Of a stretch of 51,455 bases of DNA, positions 26,435-34,589 are shown one piece after another. This DNA is from Rhizobium sp. GTDB taxonomy: Bacteria > Pseudomonadota > Alphaproteobacteria > Rhizobiales > Rhizobiaceae. The notes beneath the pieces are model-generated. The model worked only from the letters and a program-made list of their open reading frames with translations. It did not search any database and had not been told where the DNA came from. The first letter of the stretch is position 1. Every line of letters starts with the position of its first letter. A program made the translations under genes and the position numbers. The DNA lies in the NCBI GenBank assembly GCA_003527225.1, contig DPXQ01000075.1, positions 22,745 to 74,199 on the forward strand, in the 5' to 3' direction.

Positions 26435-27172
26435 TCAATTGTTGATGGTGAACTCTACGCGGTCGGCGGGAAACCGGGTGACCGCGTATTGCATCGGGAC
26501 ACCGTCCATATCGGTGTTCAGCGCCCGGGTCATCAGCACGATGGCTCCGGGCGTCAAGGCGAGTTCGGCGACATCGTCGGGCTCGGCATGGCAGGCCGAC
26601 ACTTCCGTAACGGCGCGCAGATAGTCCGTGACGCCGTATTCCACCAATGCCCTGGTGATAGAGCCGCTACGCCGGAAAGCCTCATCAATACCCTCGAAGC
26701 GCTCGGCAGGAAACCAGATCGTCGAGCGCGACAGCGGCCGGCCATCCGCCTTGCGCAGCACGTCGAGCCTGGTGACCGGGCTCTGCTGCCCGAGCCCCAG
26801 CCAGCGCGCGACCTCGGCACTTGCCGGCTCGCGGCCTGACGACAGCAGCAGACCCTGCACGTCTCTCGCCTGATCGCCGATACCCTCGGTGAAGCGGGTC
26901 CGCCGTGCGATTGGAAAACTGAACTTTTCCTTCCGGTCGATCATTGTGCCGCGGCCCTGTATGGCGTGCACGATCCCTTCCTGCCCGAGGGCAGCCAAGG
27001 CACTGCGTACCGTATGGCGATTGACGCCGAACTGCGCGGCAAGCTGCATTTCGGGCGGAACCATGCCCGTCGCGTCATAGTCGCCCTGCGAAATGGAAGC
27101 CCTGATCCTGTCGGCTATCTGCCGCCAGAGCGCCACCCCCTTTTGTCGTTCCATCGATTTCTGCTGCGTCAT
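26435..27172 (-). CDS. phnF: PhnF, GntR/HutC-type regulator of phosphonate genes
   Basis: A 245-residue repressor-type protein. The N-terminal winged helix includes WRQIADRIRASISQGDY and FGVNRHTVRSALAALGQEG (recognition helix), and the C-terminal part is a UTRA effector domain (about residues 95-240). It is divergent from phnG, the usual position of PhnF. The ATG at 27172 lies inside a Pho box and has no good ribosome site; the next ATG, at 27154 (MERQKG), is a real alternative that would free the box. Its likely operator is the dyad at 27223-27240. Ligand and whether it represses here are inferred from family and position. Confidence 0.88.
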   Translation of the reverse strand: MTQQKSMERQKGVALWRQIADRIRASISQGDYDATGMVPPEMQLAAQFGVNRHTVRSALAALGQEGIVHAIQGRGTMIDRKEKFSFPIARRTRFTEGIGDQARDVQGLLLSSGREPASAEVARWLGLGQQSPVTRLDVLRKADGRPLSRSTIWFPAERFEGIDEAFRRSGSITRALVEYGVTDYLRAVTEVSACHAEPDDVAELALTPGAIVLMTRALNTDMDGVPMQYAVTRFPADRVEFTINN

Positions 27173-27188
27173 GTCACACGCTTGTCAC
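27171..27188 (+). promoter_or_regulatory. Pho box before phnG
   Basis: Two 7-mers, ATGTCAC and TTGTCAC, are separated by 4 nt, an 11-nt period. This matches 10 of 14 positions of the PhoB consensus CTGTCAT-N4-CTGTCAT. A weaker third repeat (TGTTGGT, 27193-27199) continues the phase, and TAGAAT at 27205-27210 could be the -10 box. It overlaps the annotated phnF start. Confidence 0.6.
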
Positions 27189-27222
27189 GCCTTGTTGGTA
27201 GCCATAGAATAACTTGTACAGT

Positions 27223-27240
27223 TGTCTATATTACTAGACA
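27223..27240. promoter_or_regulatory. Inverted repeat, candidate PhnF operator
   Basis: TGTCTA and TAGACA are perfect inverted half-sites with a 6-nt spacer, centred 24 nt before the phnG start. A second dyad TGTACA lies at 27215-27220. HutC-branch GntR proteins commonly bind such AT-centred dyads near divergent genes. It sits downstream of the Pho box, a good place to block transcription. Confidence 0.5.
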
Positions 27241-27255
27241 TTTAGGGATCTGGCA

Positions 27256-27726
27256 ATGGAAGTAAAACAGGAAAGCGCGGAAACCCCGGCACCCGAGCGC
27301 AAGCGCGTCGTGGACCTGCTCGCCCGCATCGGCACGCAAGACCTGGCGCGCGCGTGGGATGCGCTGCCCGAGCAGCCGCAAGTCCAGATGTTGCGCGGCC
27401 CCGAAATCGGCCTCGTCATGGTACGCGGCCGGATCGGCGGCGGCGGTGCCCCCTTCAATCTCGGCGAAGCCACCGTCAGCCGGGCAACTGTCCGGCTTAG
27501 CAACGGCTTGGTCGGGCACGGCCACATACTCGGCGCCAATCTCAAGCGGGCAAAGCTCGCCGCCGTCTTCGACGCGCTCTGGCAGGACCCCGCGCGGCGT
27601 CCGCTGATCGAGGAGCAGTTGCTGCAGCCGGCCGCCGCCCGGATCGCCGAGGAAAACCGCAGCAAGTCGGAAGAGGCGGCCGGGACGCGCGTCGATTTCT
27701 TCACCATGGTACGGGGAGAGGACTGA
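27256..27726 (+). CDS. phnG: Phosphonate C-P lyase system protein PhnG
   Basis: PhnG, 156 residues, a core subunit of the carbon-phosphorus lyase complex (PhnGHIJ) that attaches phosphonate to the ribose of ATP. Family segments are RKRVVDLLARIG near the N terminus, VMVRGRIGGGGAPFNLGEATVSR (in two parts around residue 55) and GHGHILGANLKRAKLAAVFDAL. It overlaps phnH by 1 nt (TGATG), so the two are translationally coupled. It is the first gene of a seven-gene run ending with a hexapeptide transferase. Confidence 0.93.
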   Translation: MEVKQESAETPAPERKRVVDLLARIGTQDLARAWDALPEQPQVQMLRGPEIGLVMVRGRIGGGGAPFNLGEATVSRATVRLSNGLVGHGHILGANLKRAKLAAVFDALWQDPARRPLIEEQLLQPAAARIAEENRSKSEEAAGTRVDFFTMVRGED

Positions 27727-28334
27727 TGAATTCGAAGATCGAGGCCCTGACCGGAGGATTCTCCGAACCGGTCCACCACGCCCAGAGCGTCTTCCGCATG
27801 ATGATGGACTGCTTGGCGCGGCCCGGCACCGTCGGGACCATCCTGCCGCAGATCGAGCCGCCGCTGCCGATGGGCGCGGCCGCCGGGGCAATCGCGCTGG
27901 CGCTCTGCGACCACGATACGCCGGTCTGGCTGACGCCAGCGCTTTCCAAGACGCCGGTCGCGGAGTGGATCGGCTTCCATACCGGAGCGCCGCTCACCCG
28001 CGAAAAGGCCGAGGCCCGCTTCGCCTTCGCGGAAGCCGGCGCCGTCCTTTCCTCCTTCGGCCTCTTCGCGACGGGAACTCAGGAATATCCCGACCGCTCC
28101 GCGACGATCGTCCTGGAAGTCCCGAGCCTCGACAAGGGGCCGGCACTGACGCTCGCCGGACCCGGCATCCGCGATGCCTCTACAATCGCACCACAGGGCC
28201 TGCCCGAGATGTTCCTGCGGCAATGGGCCGACAACCGCACGCTGTTTCCGCGCGGCATCGATGTCGTGTTGACTGCGGGACGTCAGATGCTCGGGCTGCC
28301 GAGAACCTGCAGAATCACCGCCAGGGAGGTTTGA
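27726..28334 (+). CDS. phnH: Phosphonate C-P lyase system protein PhnH
   Basis: PhnH, 202 residues, a non-catalytic core subunit of the C-P lyase. The N-terminal region GGFSEPVHHAQSVFRMMMD and the segment RPGTVG are typical. AEWIGFHTGAPL and the C-terminal LPRGIDVVLT-like stretch (here FPRGIDVVLTAG) also match. It starts within the phnG stop and ends 3 nt before phnI, consistent with stoichiometric assembly of the PhnGHIJ core. No anomalies seen. Confidence 0.93.
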   Translation: MNSKIEALTGGFSEPVHHAQSVFRMMMDCLARPGTVGTILPQIEPPLPMGAAAGAIALALCDHDTPVWLTPALSKTPVAEWIGFHTGAPLTREKAEARFAFAEAGAVLSSFGLFATGTQEYPDRSATIVLEVPSLDKGPALTLAGPGIRDASTIAPQGLPEMFLRQWADNRTLFPRGIDVVLTAGRQMLGLPRTCRITAREV

Positions 28335-28337
28335 TCC

Positions 28338-29447
28338 ATGTATGTTGCCGTCAAGGGCGGTGAAGCCGCCATCGACAACGCGCACCGGCTACTCGCCGAC
28401 AAGCGCCGGGGCGACCGCTCGCTTCCCGCGCTCACGATCAATCAGATCGTCGAACAGCTCGGCCTCGCCGTCGACCGGGTGATGGCGGAAGCTTCGCTGC
28501 ATGATCGGGCGCTCGCCGCACTGGCAATAAAGCAGGCGCGTGGCGACATGATCGAGGCGATCTTCCTGCTGCGCGCCTATCGCACGACACTGCCACGCTT
28601 CGGCTATTCGGTGCCCATCGATACCGGCCGGATGCAGATCGAGCGCCGAATCTCCGCCACCTACAAGGACCTGCCCGGCGGGCAGCTGCTGGGCCCGACC
28701 TTCGACTATACGCACCGCCTCCTCGATACGTCGCTGCTCGAAGATGGTGAGGTGCAGGAACCGGTGCTCAAGGCTCCGGCCGCCGAGGCGATGATGCGCG
28801 TTTCCGATATTCTCGGCGAAGAAGGCCTGATCGAGGCGGATGGCGACATGCCCGAGGATCATCTCGCCGGCGACATCACCCGCGAGCCGATCGAGTTCCC
28901 GATGGCCCGCGACACCCGCTTGCAGGCGCTCGCCCGCGGCGACGAGGGTTTCCTCTTGGCGCTCGCCTATTCCACCCAGCGCGGCTATGGCCGCAGCCAT
29001 CCGTTTGCGGGCGAGATCCGGATCGGCGAAGTGGAAGTGGAAATCGAGGTAGCCGAGCTAGGGTTCGCAGTCTCGCTCGGTAATATCCGGGTCACGGAAT
29101 GCCAGATGGTGAACCAGTTCAAGGGGTCGGCCAAGGCGCCACCGCAGTTCACGAGAGGCTACGGCCTGGTGTTCGGACAGAGCGAGCGCAAGGCGATGGC
29201 CATGTCGCTTGTCGATCGGGCGCTGCGCGCCTCCGAACTCGGCGAGGACATCGTCGCCCCGGCGCAGGATGAGGAATTCGTCATTTCGCACTCCGACAAC
29301 GTCCAGGCCACCGGCTTCGTCGAGCACCTGAAGCTACCTCATTATGTCGATTTCCAGGCCGAACTCGATCTCGTGCGGCGCATGCGCAACGAATTCGAGG
29401 CGACGCGCCGCCATCACGCCGCCGGACAGGCCGAGGCCGCGGAATGA
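28338..29447 (+). CDS. phnI: Phosphonate C-P lyase system protein PhnI
   Basis: PhnI, 369 residues, the core subunit whose nucleosidase activity contributes to replacing adenine of ATP by phosphonate (with G, H and L). Family segments: MYVAVKGGEAAIDNAHRLL at the N terminus, LLRAYRTTLPRFGYS near residue 83, RRISATYKDLPGGQLLG and FDYTHRLLD near residue 118, and HSDNVQATGFVEHLKLPHYV near the C terminus. The following gap to phnJ is 142 nt, unusually long for this otherwise tightly packed operon, and holds a small antisense ORF. Confidence 0.94.
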   Translation: MYVAVKGGEAAIDNAHRLLADKRRGDRSLPALTINQIVEQLGLAVDRVMAEASLHDRALAALAIKQARGDMIEAIFLLRAYRTTLPRFGYSVPIDTGRMQIERRISATYKDLPGGQLLGPTFDYTHRLLDTSLLEDGEVQEPVLKAPAAEAMMRVSDILGEEGLIEADGDMPEDHLAGDITREPIEFPMARDTRLQALARGDEGFLLALAYSTQRGYGRSHPFAGEIRIGEVEVEIEVAELGFAVSLGNIRVTECQMVNQFKGSAKAPPQFTRGYGLVFGQSERKAMAMSLVDRALRASELGEDIVAPAQDEEFVISHSDNVQATGFVEHLKLPHYVDFQAELDLVRRMRNEFEATRRHHAAGQAEAAE

Positions 29448-29458
29448 CCCGGCCGAAC

Positions 29459-29554
29459 TCAATCGCGATCTTGCTGGATGTACCAAAAGGCGCTGCCGAG
29501 CGTCGTGGTCACCATGACCGTGATAAAAATCGTCAAAATCCAAGCAGTTCCCAT
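29459..29554 (-). CDS. Putative 31-residue membrane protein antisense in the phnI-phnJ gap
   Basis: Read by hand on the minus strand: ATG at 29554, TGA at 29459-29461, 31 residues. The product begins MGTAWILTIF, continues as one hydrophobic helix of about 22 residues, and ends FWYIQQDRD with polar residues. GGGAG lies 9 nt upstream of the ATG. A hairpin TTTCTC/GAGAAA (29561-29577) overlaps that ribosome site. Small single-helix proteins like this are often real but missed. No family is recognised and expression is unknown, so this is a candidate only. Confidence 0.4.
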   Translation of the reverse strand: MGTAWILTIFITVMVTTTLGSAFWYIQQDRD

Positions 29555-29589
29555 AGCCAGTTTCTCCCGTTGAGAAAGGACAACGCCTG

Positions 29590-30492
29590 ATGTCCGAAGA
29601 AGTTTCACATCATGCCGGCCTCGCCTCCTACAATTTCGCCTATCTCGATGAACAGACGAAGCGGATGATCCGCCGGGCTATCCTGAAGGCGATCGCCATC
29701 CCGGGCTACCAGGTGCCCTTTGCCTCCCGCGAAATGCCGATGCCCTATGGCTGGGGAACGGGCGGCGTTCAGGTCACCGCCTCGATCATCGGGACGGAAG
29801 ACGTTTTGAAGGTGATCGACCAGGGCGCCGACGACACCACCAATGCGGTCTCCATCCGCGCCTTCTTCCAGAAGGTCGCCGATGTCGCCGTCACCACGCA
29901 TACGAAGGATGCGACGATCATCCAGACGCGCCACCGCATTCCGGAAGAAAAGCTCCGGGAAAACCAGGTCCTGGTCTACCAGGTGCCGATCCCCGAACCC
30001 TTGCGCTTCCTCGAGCCGCGCGAGACCGAGACCCGCAAGATGCATGCGCTCGAGGAATACGGCCTCATGCATGTGAAGCTCTACGAAGATATCGCCAAGA
30101 ACGGCCGCATCGCCACGACCTATGCCTATCCGGTCAAGGTTGCCGGGCGCTATGTCATGGACCCTTCGCCGACGCCGAAATTCGACAATCCGAAGATGCA
30201 CATGTCCGAAGCCCTGCAGCTCTTCGGCGCCGGCCGCGAGAAGCGCATCTACGCCGTGCCTCCCTTTACCGAGGTGGTCAGCCTCGATTTCGAGGATCAT
30301 CCTTTCGAGATCCAGACATTCGACAAGCCCTGCGCGCTCTGCGGGGCCGAGAACGTCTATCTCGACGAGGTCATTCTCGACGACCGAGGCGGACGCATGT
30401 TCGTCTGTTCAGATACGGATCATTGCGAGGAACGCCGCGAGCATGGCCATGCCGGCCATCTGCTGGGCAAGCAAAAGGAGGCCGCCGAATGA
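29590..30492 (+). CDS. phnJ: C-P lyase catalytic subunit PhnJ (radical SAM)
   Basis: PhnJ, 300 residues, the radical S-adenosylmethionine enzyme that cleaves the carbon-phosphorus bond of ribose-1-phosphonate-5-phosphate, releasing a hydrocarbon and a cyclic ribose 1,2-phosphate. Cysteines 248, 251, 273 and 279 have spacing C-x2-C-x21-C-x5-C, the unusual PhnJ pattern: three bind the iron-sulfur cluster and the last is the catalytic thiyl cysteine. The N terminus has YNFAYLDEQTKRMIRRAI. AGGA stands about 10 nt before the ATG. It overlaps phnK by 4 nt. The enzyme is complete, so the locus should support methylphosphonate and other phosphonate cleavage. Confidence 0.96.
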   Translation: MSEEVSHHAGLASYNFAYLDEQTKRMIRRAILKAIAIPGYQVPFASREMPMPYGWGTGGVQVTASIIGTEDVLKVIDQGADDTTNAVSIRAFFQKVADVAVTTHTKDATIIQTRHRIPEEKLRENQVLVYQVPIPEPLRFLEPRETETRKMHALEEYGLMHVKLYEDIAKNGRIATTYAYPVKVAGRYVMDPSPTPKFDNPKMHMSEALQLFGAGREKRIYAVPPFTEVVSLDFEDHPFEIQTFDKPCALCGAENVYLDEVILDDRGGRMFVCSDTDHCEERREHGHAGHLLGKQKEAAE

Positions 30493-31265
30493 GCGACACG
30501 CCGCTTCTGAAGGTTCGGGACGTCTCGAAATTCTATGGCAACCGCATCGGCTGCAGCAATGTCGCCTTCGACCTCTGGCCCGGCGAAGTGCTGGCGATCG
30601 TCGGCGAATCGGGCTCGGGAAAGACCACGCTCCTCAACTGCCTCTCGACACGGCTGATGCCGACGACGGGAACCGTCGAATACCATATGCGCGACGGCGG
30701 CTATCGCGACCTCTATCACATGAGCGAAGCGGAACGGCGCTTCCTGATGCGCACCGACTGGGGCTTCGTTCACCAGAACCCGGCGGACGGACTGAGGATG
30801 ACGGTTTCGGCCGGCGCCAATGTCGGCGAACGCCTCATGGCGATCGGCGACCGGCACTATGGCAATATTCGGGAAACGGCCAGCAACTGGCTGGAACGGG
30901 TCGAAATCAACACAGACCGCATCGACGACCAGCCGCGCGCCTTTTCCGGCGGCATGCGCCAACGCCTGCAGATCGCACGCAATCTGGTGACCGGCCCGCG
31001 ACTCGTTTTCATGGACGAGCCGACGGGCGGCCTCGACGTTTCGGTGCAGGCACGGCTCCTCGACCTCGTGCGCGGCCTGGTCAACGATCTCGGTCTTTCG
31101 GCAATCGTCGTCACCCATGATCTTGCAGTGGCGCGTCTTCTTTCCCACCGGATGATGGTGATGAAGGACGGACTGGTGATCGAACAGGGCCTGACCGACC
31201 GCGTGCTCGATGATCCGCGCGAGCCCTACACCCAGCTGCTCGTCTCCTCGATCCTGCAAGTCTGA
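30489..31265 (+). CDS. phnK: Phosphonate C-P lyase ABC-type ATPase PhnK
   Basis: PhnK, 258 residues, an ABC-type ATPase that binds the PhnGHIJ core rather than a membrane channel. Walker A is [11 protein letters not shown], signature FSGGMRQRLQIARNL, Walker B LVFMDEPTGGLD. YHMRDGGYRDLYHMSEAERR, between Walker A and the Q loop, is a PhnK-type insertion. The ATG at 30489 forms an ATGA overlap with phnJ; an upstream open frame would run inside phnJ and is discarded. phnL follows after 14 nt. Confidence 0.94.
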   Translation: MSDTPLLKVRDVSKFYGNRIGCSNVAFDLWPGEVLAIVGESGSGKTTLLNCLSTRLMPTTGTVEYHMRDGGYRDLYHMSEAERRFLMRTDWGFVHQNPADGLRMTVSAGANVGERLMAIGDRHYGNIRETASNWLERVEINTDRIDDQPRAFSGGMRQRLQIARNLVTGPRLVFMDEPTGGLDVSVQARLLDLVRGLVNDLGLSAIVVTHDLAVARLLSHRMMVMKDGLVIEQGLTDRVLDDPREPYTQLLVSSILQV

Positions 31266-31279
31266 ACAGGAACAAAGCC

Positions 31280-31987
31280 ATGGCCACGCCCCTCGTCGTC
31301 TCCGAAGTATCCAAAAGCTTCACCATGCATTTGCGCGACGGCCTCCGCCTGCCGGTGGTCGCAAACGTCTCCTTCTCTGTCGCCGACGGGGAATGCGTCG
31401 TGCTCGGCGGTCCATCGGGAATCGGCAAGAGCTCCATCCTCAAGATGCTCTACGGAAACTACGCCGTCGATTCCGGCCAGGTCCTCGTCGCGCACCAAGA
31501 TCGTATCATCGACGTCGCCAGTGCCGATCCGCGCGTGGTTCTCGATGTACGCCGGGCCACCATGGGCTATGTCAGCCAGTTCCTGCGAACGGTCCCGCGG
31601 GTAGCGGCGATCGACGTCGTCGCCGAACCGCTGGTCGCACGTGGAGTGGCAGCAGAACTCGCGCGCGAGCGTGCGACACAACTCCTCTCGCAGCTCAACC
31701 TGCCGCGCGAACTCTGGCAATTGCCGCCCGCGACCTTTTCCGGCGGCGAGCAGCAACGGGTCAATATTGCCCGGGGCTTTATCACCGACCATCGCATCCT
31801 GCTGCTCGATGAGCCGACCGCCTCGCTCGACGCCGCCAACCGTGCCGTGGTCGTCGATATGATCCGGGCGAAAAAGGCAGCCGGCGTCGCGATGCTCGGC
31901 ATCTTCCACGACGAGGAAGTGCGCGAGGCGGTAGCCGACCGCATCCTCGACGTTTCCGAATTTTCACCCCGGAAGGCCGCCGCATGA
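31280..31987 (+). CDS. phnL: Phosphonate C-P lyase ABC-type ATPase PhnL
   Basis: PhnL, 235 residues, the second ABC-type ATPase of the C-P lyase system; with PhnGHI it is needed for transferring phosphonate to ribose of ATP. Walker A is GGPSGIGKSS, signature FSGGEQQRVNIARGF, Walker B ILLLDEPTASLD and H-loop FHDEE. No membrane domain accompanies it, consistent with a complex-bound, non-transport role. Its stop overlaps the start of the transferase gene by 4 nt (ATGA). Confidence 0.93.
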   Translation: MATPLVVSEVSKSFTMHLRDGLRLPVVANVSFSVADGECVVLGGPSGIGKSSILKMLYGNYAVDSGQVLVAHQDRIIDVASADPRVVLDVRRATMGYVSQFLRTVPRVAAIDVVAEPLVARGVAAELARERATQLLSQLNLPRELWQLPPATFSGGEQQRVNIARGFITDHRILLLDEPTASLDAANRAVVVDMIRAKKAAGVAMLGIFHDEEVREAVADRILDVSEFSPRKAAA

Positions 31988-32598
31988 GCCGCAAGCTTGG
32001 CCTCGAGCCTTTTATCGACCCGAGCGCGCGCGTCAACAACTCGACGCTCGGGCGATACACCGAAGTCTCGGAGCGTTGCCGCCTGGACGAGGTGGCACTT
32101 GGCGACTATTCCTACGTCATGCAGGACGGCGCCATATGGTGTGCAACGATCGGCAAGTTCGCCAATATCGCTGCGGCGGTGCGCATCAACGCCACCAATC
32201 ACCCGACATGGCGAGCGACACTCCATCACTTCACCTATCGGGCGGCCGATTATTTCGACGGCGCCGACATGGAGTCCGATTTCTTCGCCTGGCGGCGGGA
32301 AAACCGCGTCACGATCGGACACGACGTCTGGATCGGTCATGGCGCGACCGTCCTGCCCGGAGTTACCGTCGGCAACGGCGCGGTGATCGGCGCGGGCGCC
32401 GTCGTGTCGAAGGATGTCGCCCCCTACACGATCGTGGGTGGCGTGCCGTCGAGGCCAATCCGGGAGCGGTTCGCACCCGGCGTTGGCGCACGCATGGACA
32501 AGCTTGCCTGGTGGGACTGGGAACATGAGCGGCTGCACGCTGCGCTTGCCGATTTCCGCGCCCTGAGCGCCGAGGATTTCGTCGCAAAATACGAATGA
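31984..32598 (+). CDS. Phosphonate-operon hexapeptide-repeat acyltransferase
   Basis: A 204-residue left-handed beta-helix acyltransferase. Hexapeptide repeats run from PSARVNNSTLGRYTEVSER through VTIGHDVWIGHGATVLPG and AVIGAGAVVSKDVAPYTIVG, as in chloramphenicol acetyltransferase-like enzymes. It belongs to the subgroup regularly encoded in phn operons. A likely job is acetylating aminoalkylphosphonates (a PhnO-like role) or another intermediate, but the substrate is not proven. It is coupled to phnL by a 4-nt overlap and is the last gene of the first phn unit. Confidence 0.85.
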   Translation: MSRKLGLEPFIDPSARVNNSTLGRYTEVSERCRLDEVALGDYSYVMQDGAIWCATIGKFANIAAAVRINATNHPTWRATLHHFTYRAADYFDGADMESDFFAWRRENRVTIGHDVWIGHGATVLPGVTVGNGAVIGAGAVVSKDVAPYTIVGGVPSRPIRERFAPGVGARMDKLAWWDWEHERLHAALADFRALSAEDFVAKYE

Positions 32599-32647
32599 AA
32601 TTGATTTTTTTCAATAACTTGCAAGATGTAATATAATCTACATAAAT

Positions 32648-32679
32648 CTGACATTCGCATTTCATGGTCATCCGATACT
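32648..32679 (+). promoter_or_regulatory. Pho box and -10 element before phnC
   Basis: CTGACAT (32648-32654) and ATTTCAT (32659-32665) form an 11-nt-period direct repeat, 11 of 14 consensus positions. GATACT (32674-32679) begins 8 nt later and is a good -10 candidate. The AT-rich 50 nt upstream contrast with the GC-rich surroundings. An in-frame ATG at 32664 lies inside the box and is therefore not the phnC start. Confidence 0.65.
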
Positions 32680-32720
32680 GCGTTCGTGAAGCACGCGGAC
32701 AGGATGTCGAAAGAGCGAAG

Positions 32721-33578
32721 ATGAGATTTCAGCTGAAAGATGTAACCCGGCGGTTCGGACAGAATATTGCGGTCAATGCCGTCAATATCGACATCCCCCA
32801 GGGGCAGATGGTCGGCATTATCGGTCGCTCTGGGGCCGGCAAGTCGACGGTTCTGAGAATGATCAACCGCCTTGTCGATCCATCGTCCGGCTCGATCCAT
32901 TTCGGCGATACCGAGGTTTCTTCGCTGCGCGGACAAGCGCTCAGAAACTGGCAGCGCGACTGCGCCATGATCTTCCAGCAGTTCAACCTGGTGCCGCGCC
33001 TCGATGTGCTGACCAATGTGCTGCTCGGTCGCCTGAACCATCGTTCGACGGCGCTCAGCATTCTCAACATTTTCAGCCGCGAAGAGCGCCTGATGGCCAT
33101 CGCCGCCCTCGAGCGTCTCGGGATCGAGCAGACGGCGCTGCAGCCGGCCGGCACTCTGTCCGGTGGACAGCAGCAGCGCGTCGCCATTGCCCGCGCGCTG
33201 ATGCAGGGACCAAAGATGGTGCTCGCCGACGAGCCCATCGCCTCGCTCGACCCGTTGAACGCCAAGATCGTGATGGACGCGCTGAAGGATATCAACGAGC
33301 GTGAAGGCATCACGGTCATCACCAATCTGCACACTCTCGACACGGCCCGAGCCTATTGCGAGCGCATCATCGGCATGGCGCAGGGCCGCATCGTCTTCGA
33401 CGGCAGGCCGCACGAACTGACGGCGGAAGCGGTGCAGGAGATCTACGGTTCCGACAGGGACGGCGCCGGTATCGACGAAAGCATGACGTCCACCAGCATC
33501 AATCTGAAAAGCGTCAAGGTCACGACCAGCGCACCGCAATCAGTTGGCCTCCAGCCTTTGGCAGCCGCCGAGGCCTGA
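32721..33578 (+). CDS. phnC: Phosphonate ABC transporter ATPase PhnC
   Basis: PhnC, 285 residues, the ATPase of the phosphonate (and, in rhizobia, often phosphate) importer. Walker A is [10 protein letters not shown], signature [15 protein letters not shown], Walker [13 protein letters not shown], and the H-loop is in ITNLHTLD. The C terminus carries an extra low-complexity tail of about 25 residues. I start at the ATG at 32721 ([13 protein letters not shown]), because the alternative at 32664 overlaps the Pho box. The ribosome site is weak. It begins the second phn unit with phnD, phnE1 and phnE2. Confidence 0.93.
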   Translation: MRFQLKDVTRRFGQNIAVNAVNIDIPQGQMVGIIGRSGAGKSTVLRMINRLVDPSSGSIHFGDTEVSSLRGQALRNWQRDCAMIFQQFNLVPRLDVLTNVLLGRLNHRSTALSILNIFSREERLMAIAALERLGIEQTALQPAGTLSGGQQQRVAIARALMQGPKMVLADEPIASLDPLNAKIVMDALKDINEREGITVITNLHTLDTARAYCERIIGMAQGRIVFDGRPHELTAEAVQEIYGSDRDGAGIDESMTSTSINLKSVKVTTSAPQSVGLQPLAAAEA

Positions 33579-33663
33579 GCGCCGTAACGATCGTCCGCCC
33601 GCGTGAAGGGCACCCCTATAACAGGACTCTCTCCGGATGATCCGGATAACAGGAGATAAACTC

Positions 33664-34569
33664 ATGTTGAAGAAAACCCTTCTTGCCGCCGTCGCACTCG
33701 TTTCGCTCGCCGGCGTTGCTGCCGCCGAAGACCTCAAGGAATTCCGCATCGGCATTCTCGGCGGTGAAAACGAAGCCGACCGCCTGCGTAACTTCCAGTG
33801 CATGACCGAAAAGCTTCCCGCCGTTCTCGGCGTCGAAAAGGTCTCGCTGTTCCCGGCTGCCGACTATGACGGCGTTATCCAGGGTCTGCTCGGCGGCACG
33901 CTCGATTACGCCGAACTCGGCGCCTCGGGCTACGCCAAGGTCTATCTCGCTGACGCCAAGGCTGTCGAGCCGATCCTGACGACCGTCCAGACCGACGGCT
34001 CGATGGGCTATTATTCGATCATGGTTGCCCGCAAGGACAGCGGCATCGCCAAGCTCCAGAACATGAAGGGCAAGAAGCTCGGCTTCGCCGACCCGGATTC
34101 CACTTCCGGTTATCTGGTCCCAACCGTGACCCTGCCGGAAGCCGTGGGCGCTCCGATCAAGGAATTCTTCGGCGAGACCGGCTTTGGCGGCGGCCATGAA
34201 AACCTCGTTCTCGAAGTTCTCAAGGGCACCTTTGTCGCCGGCACCACCTGGGGCTCCGGCGTCGGCGAGTTCAAGGACGGCTACACCTCCGGCAACCTGC
34301 GCAAGATGGTCGACAAGGGCATCCTGAACATGGACGACCTCGTCGAACTCTGGAAGTCGCCGCTGATCCCGAACGGCCCGATCGTCGTCCGCACCTCGAT
34401 GAACGAGGACATGAAGGCGAAGTTCAAGAAGTTCATGATGGATCTGCCGACCACCGACGCAGCCTGCTTCGCCGCTATCCAGGGTGGCGACTTCAAGGGC
34501 TTTGCCGAAGTCAACGCCGACTTCTACAAGCCGATCATCGACGCCCGCAAGGCCACCATCGGCGGCTGA
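33664..34569 (+). CDS. phnD: Phosphonate-binding periplasmic protein PhnD
   Basis: PhnD, 301 residues, the periplasmic receptor of the importer. A signal peptide occupies residues 1 to about 21 (LLAAVALVSLAGVAAAE). The body has FRIGILGGENEADRL and the ligand-pocket stretch LGFADPDSTSGYLVP, with GYAKVYLADAKAVEPILT earlier. AGGAGAT lies before the ATG at 33664, a strong ribosome site that fits the need for excess binding protein. A rho-independent hairpin directly follows the gene. Confidence 0.94.
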   Translation: MLKKTLLAAVALVSLAGVAAAEDLKEFRIGILGGENEADRLRNFQCMTEKLPAVLGVEKVSLFPAADYDGVIQGLLGGTLDYAELGASGYAKVYLADAKAVEPILTTVQTDGSMGYYSIMVARKDSGIAKLQNMKGKKLGFADPDSTSGYLVPTVTLPEAVGAPIKEFFGETGFGGGHENLVLEVLKGTFVAGTTWGSGVGEFKDGYTSGNLRKMVDKGILNMDDLVELWKSPLIPNGPIVVRTSMNEDMKAKFKKFMMDLPTTDAACFAAIQGGDFKGFAEVNADFYKPIIDARKATIGG

Positions 34570-34589
34570 TACCGACCCGAAATGATAAA

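Noticed and set aside
32664..32720. Earlier ATG for phnC at 32664
   Set aside because: It lies inside the Pho box and before the -10 element, so it would not be in the mRNA; homology begins at 32721.
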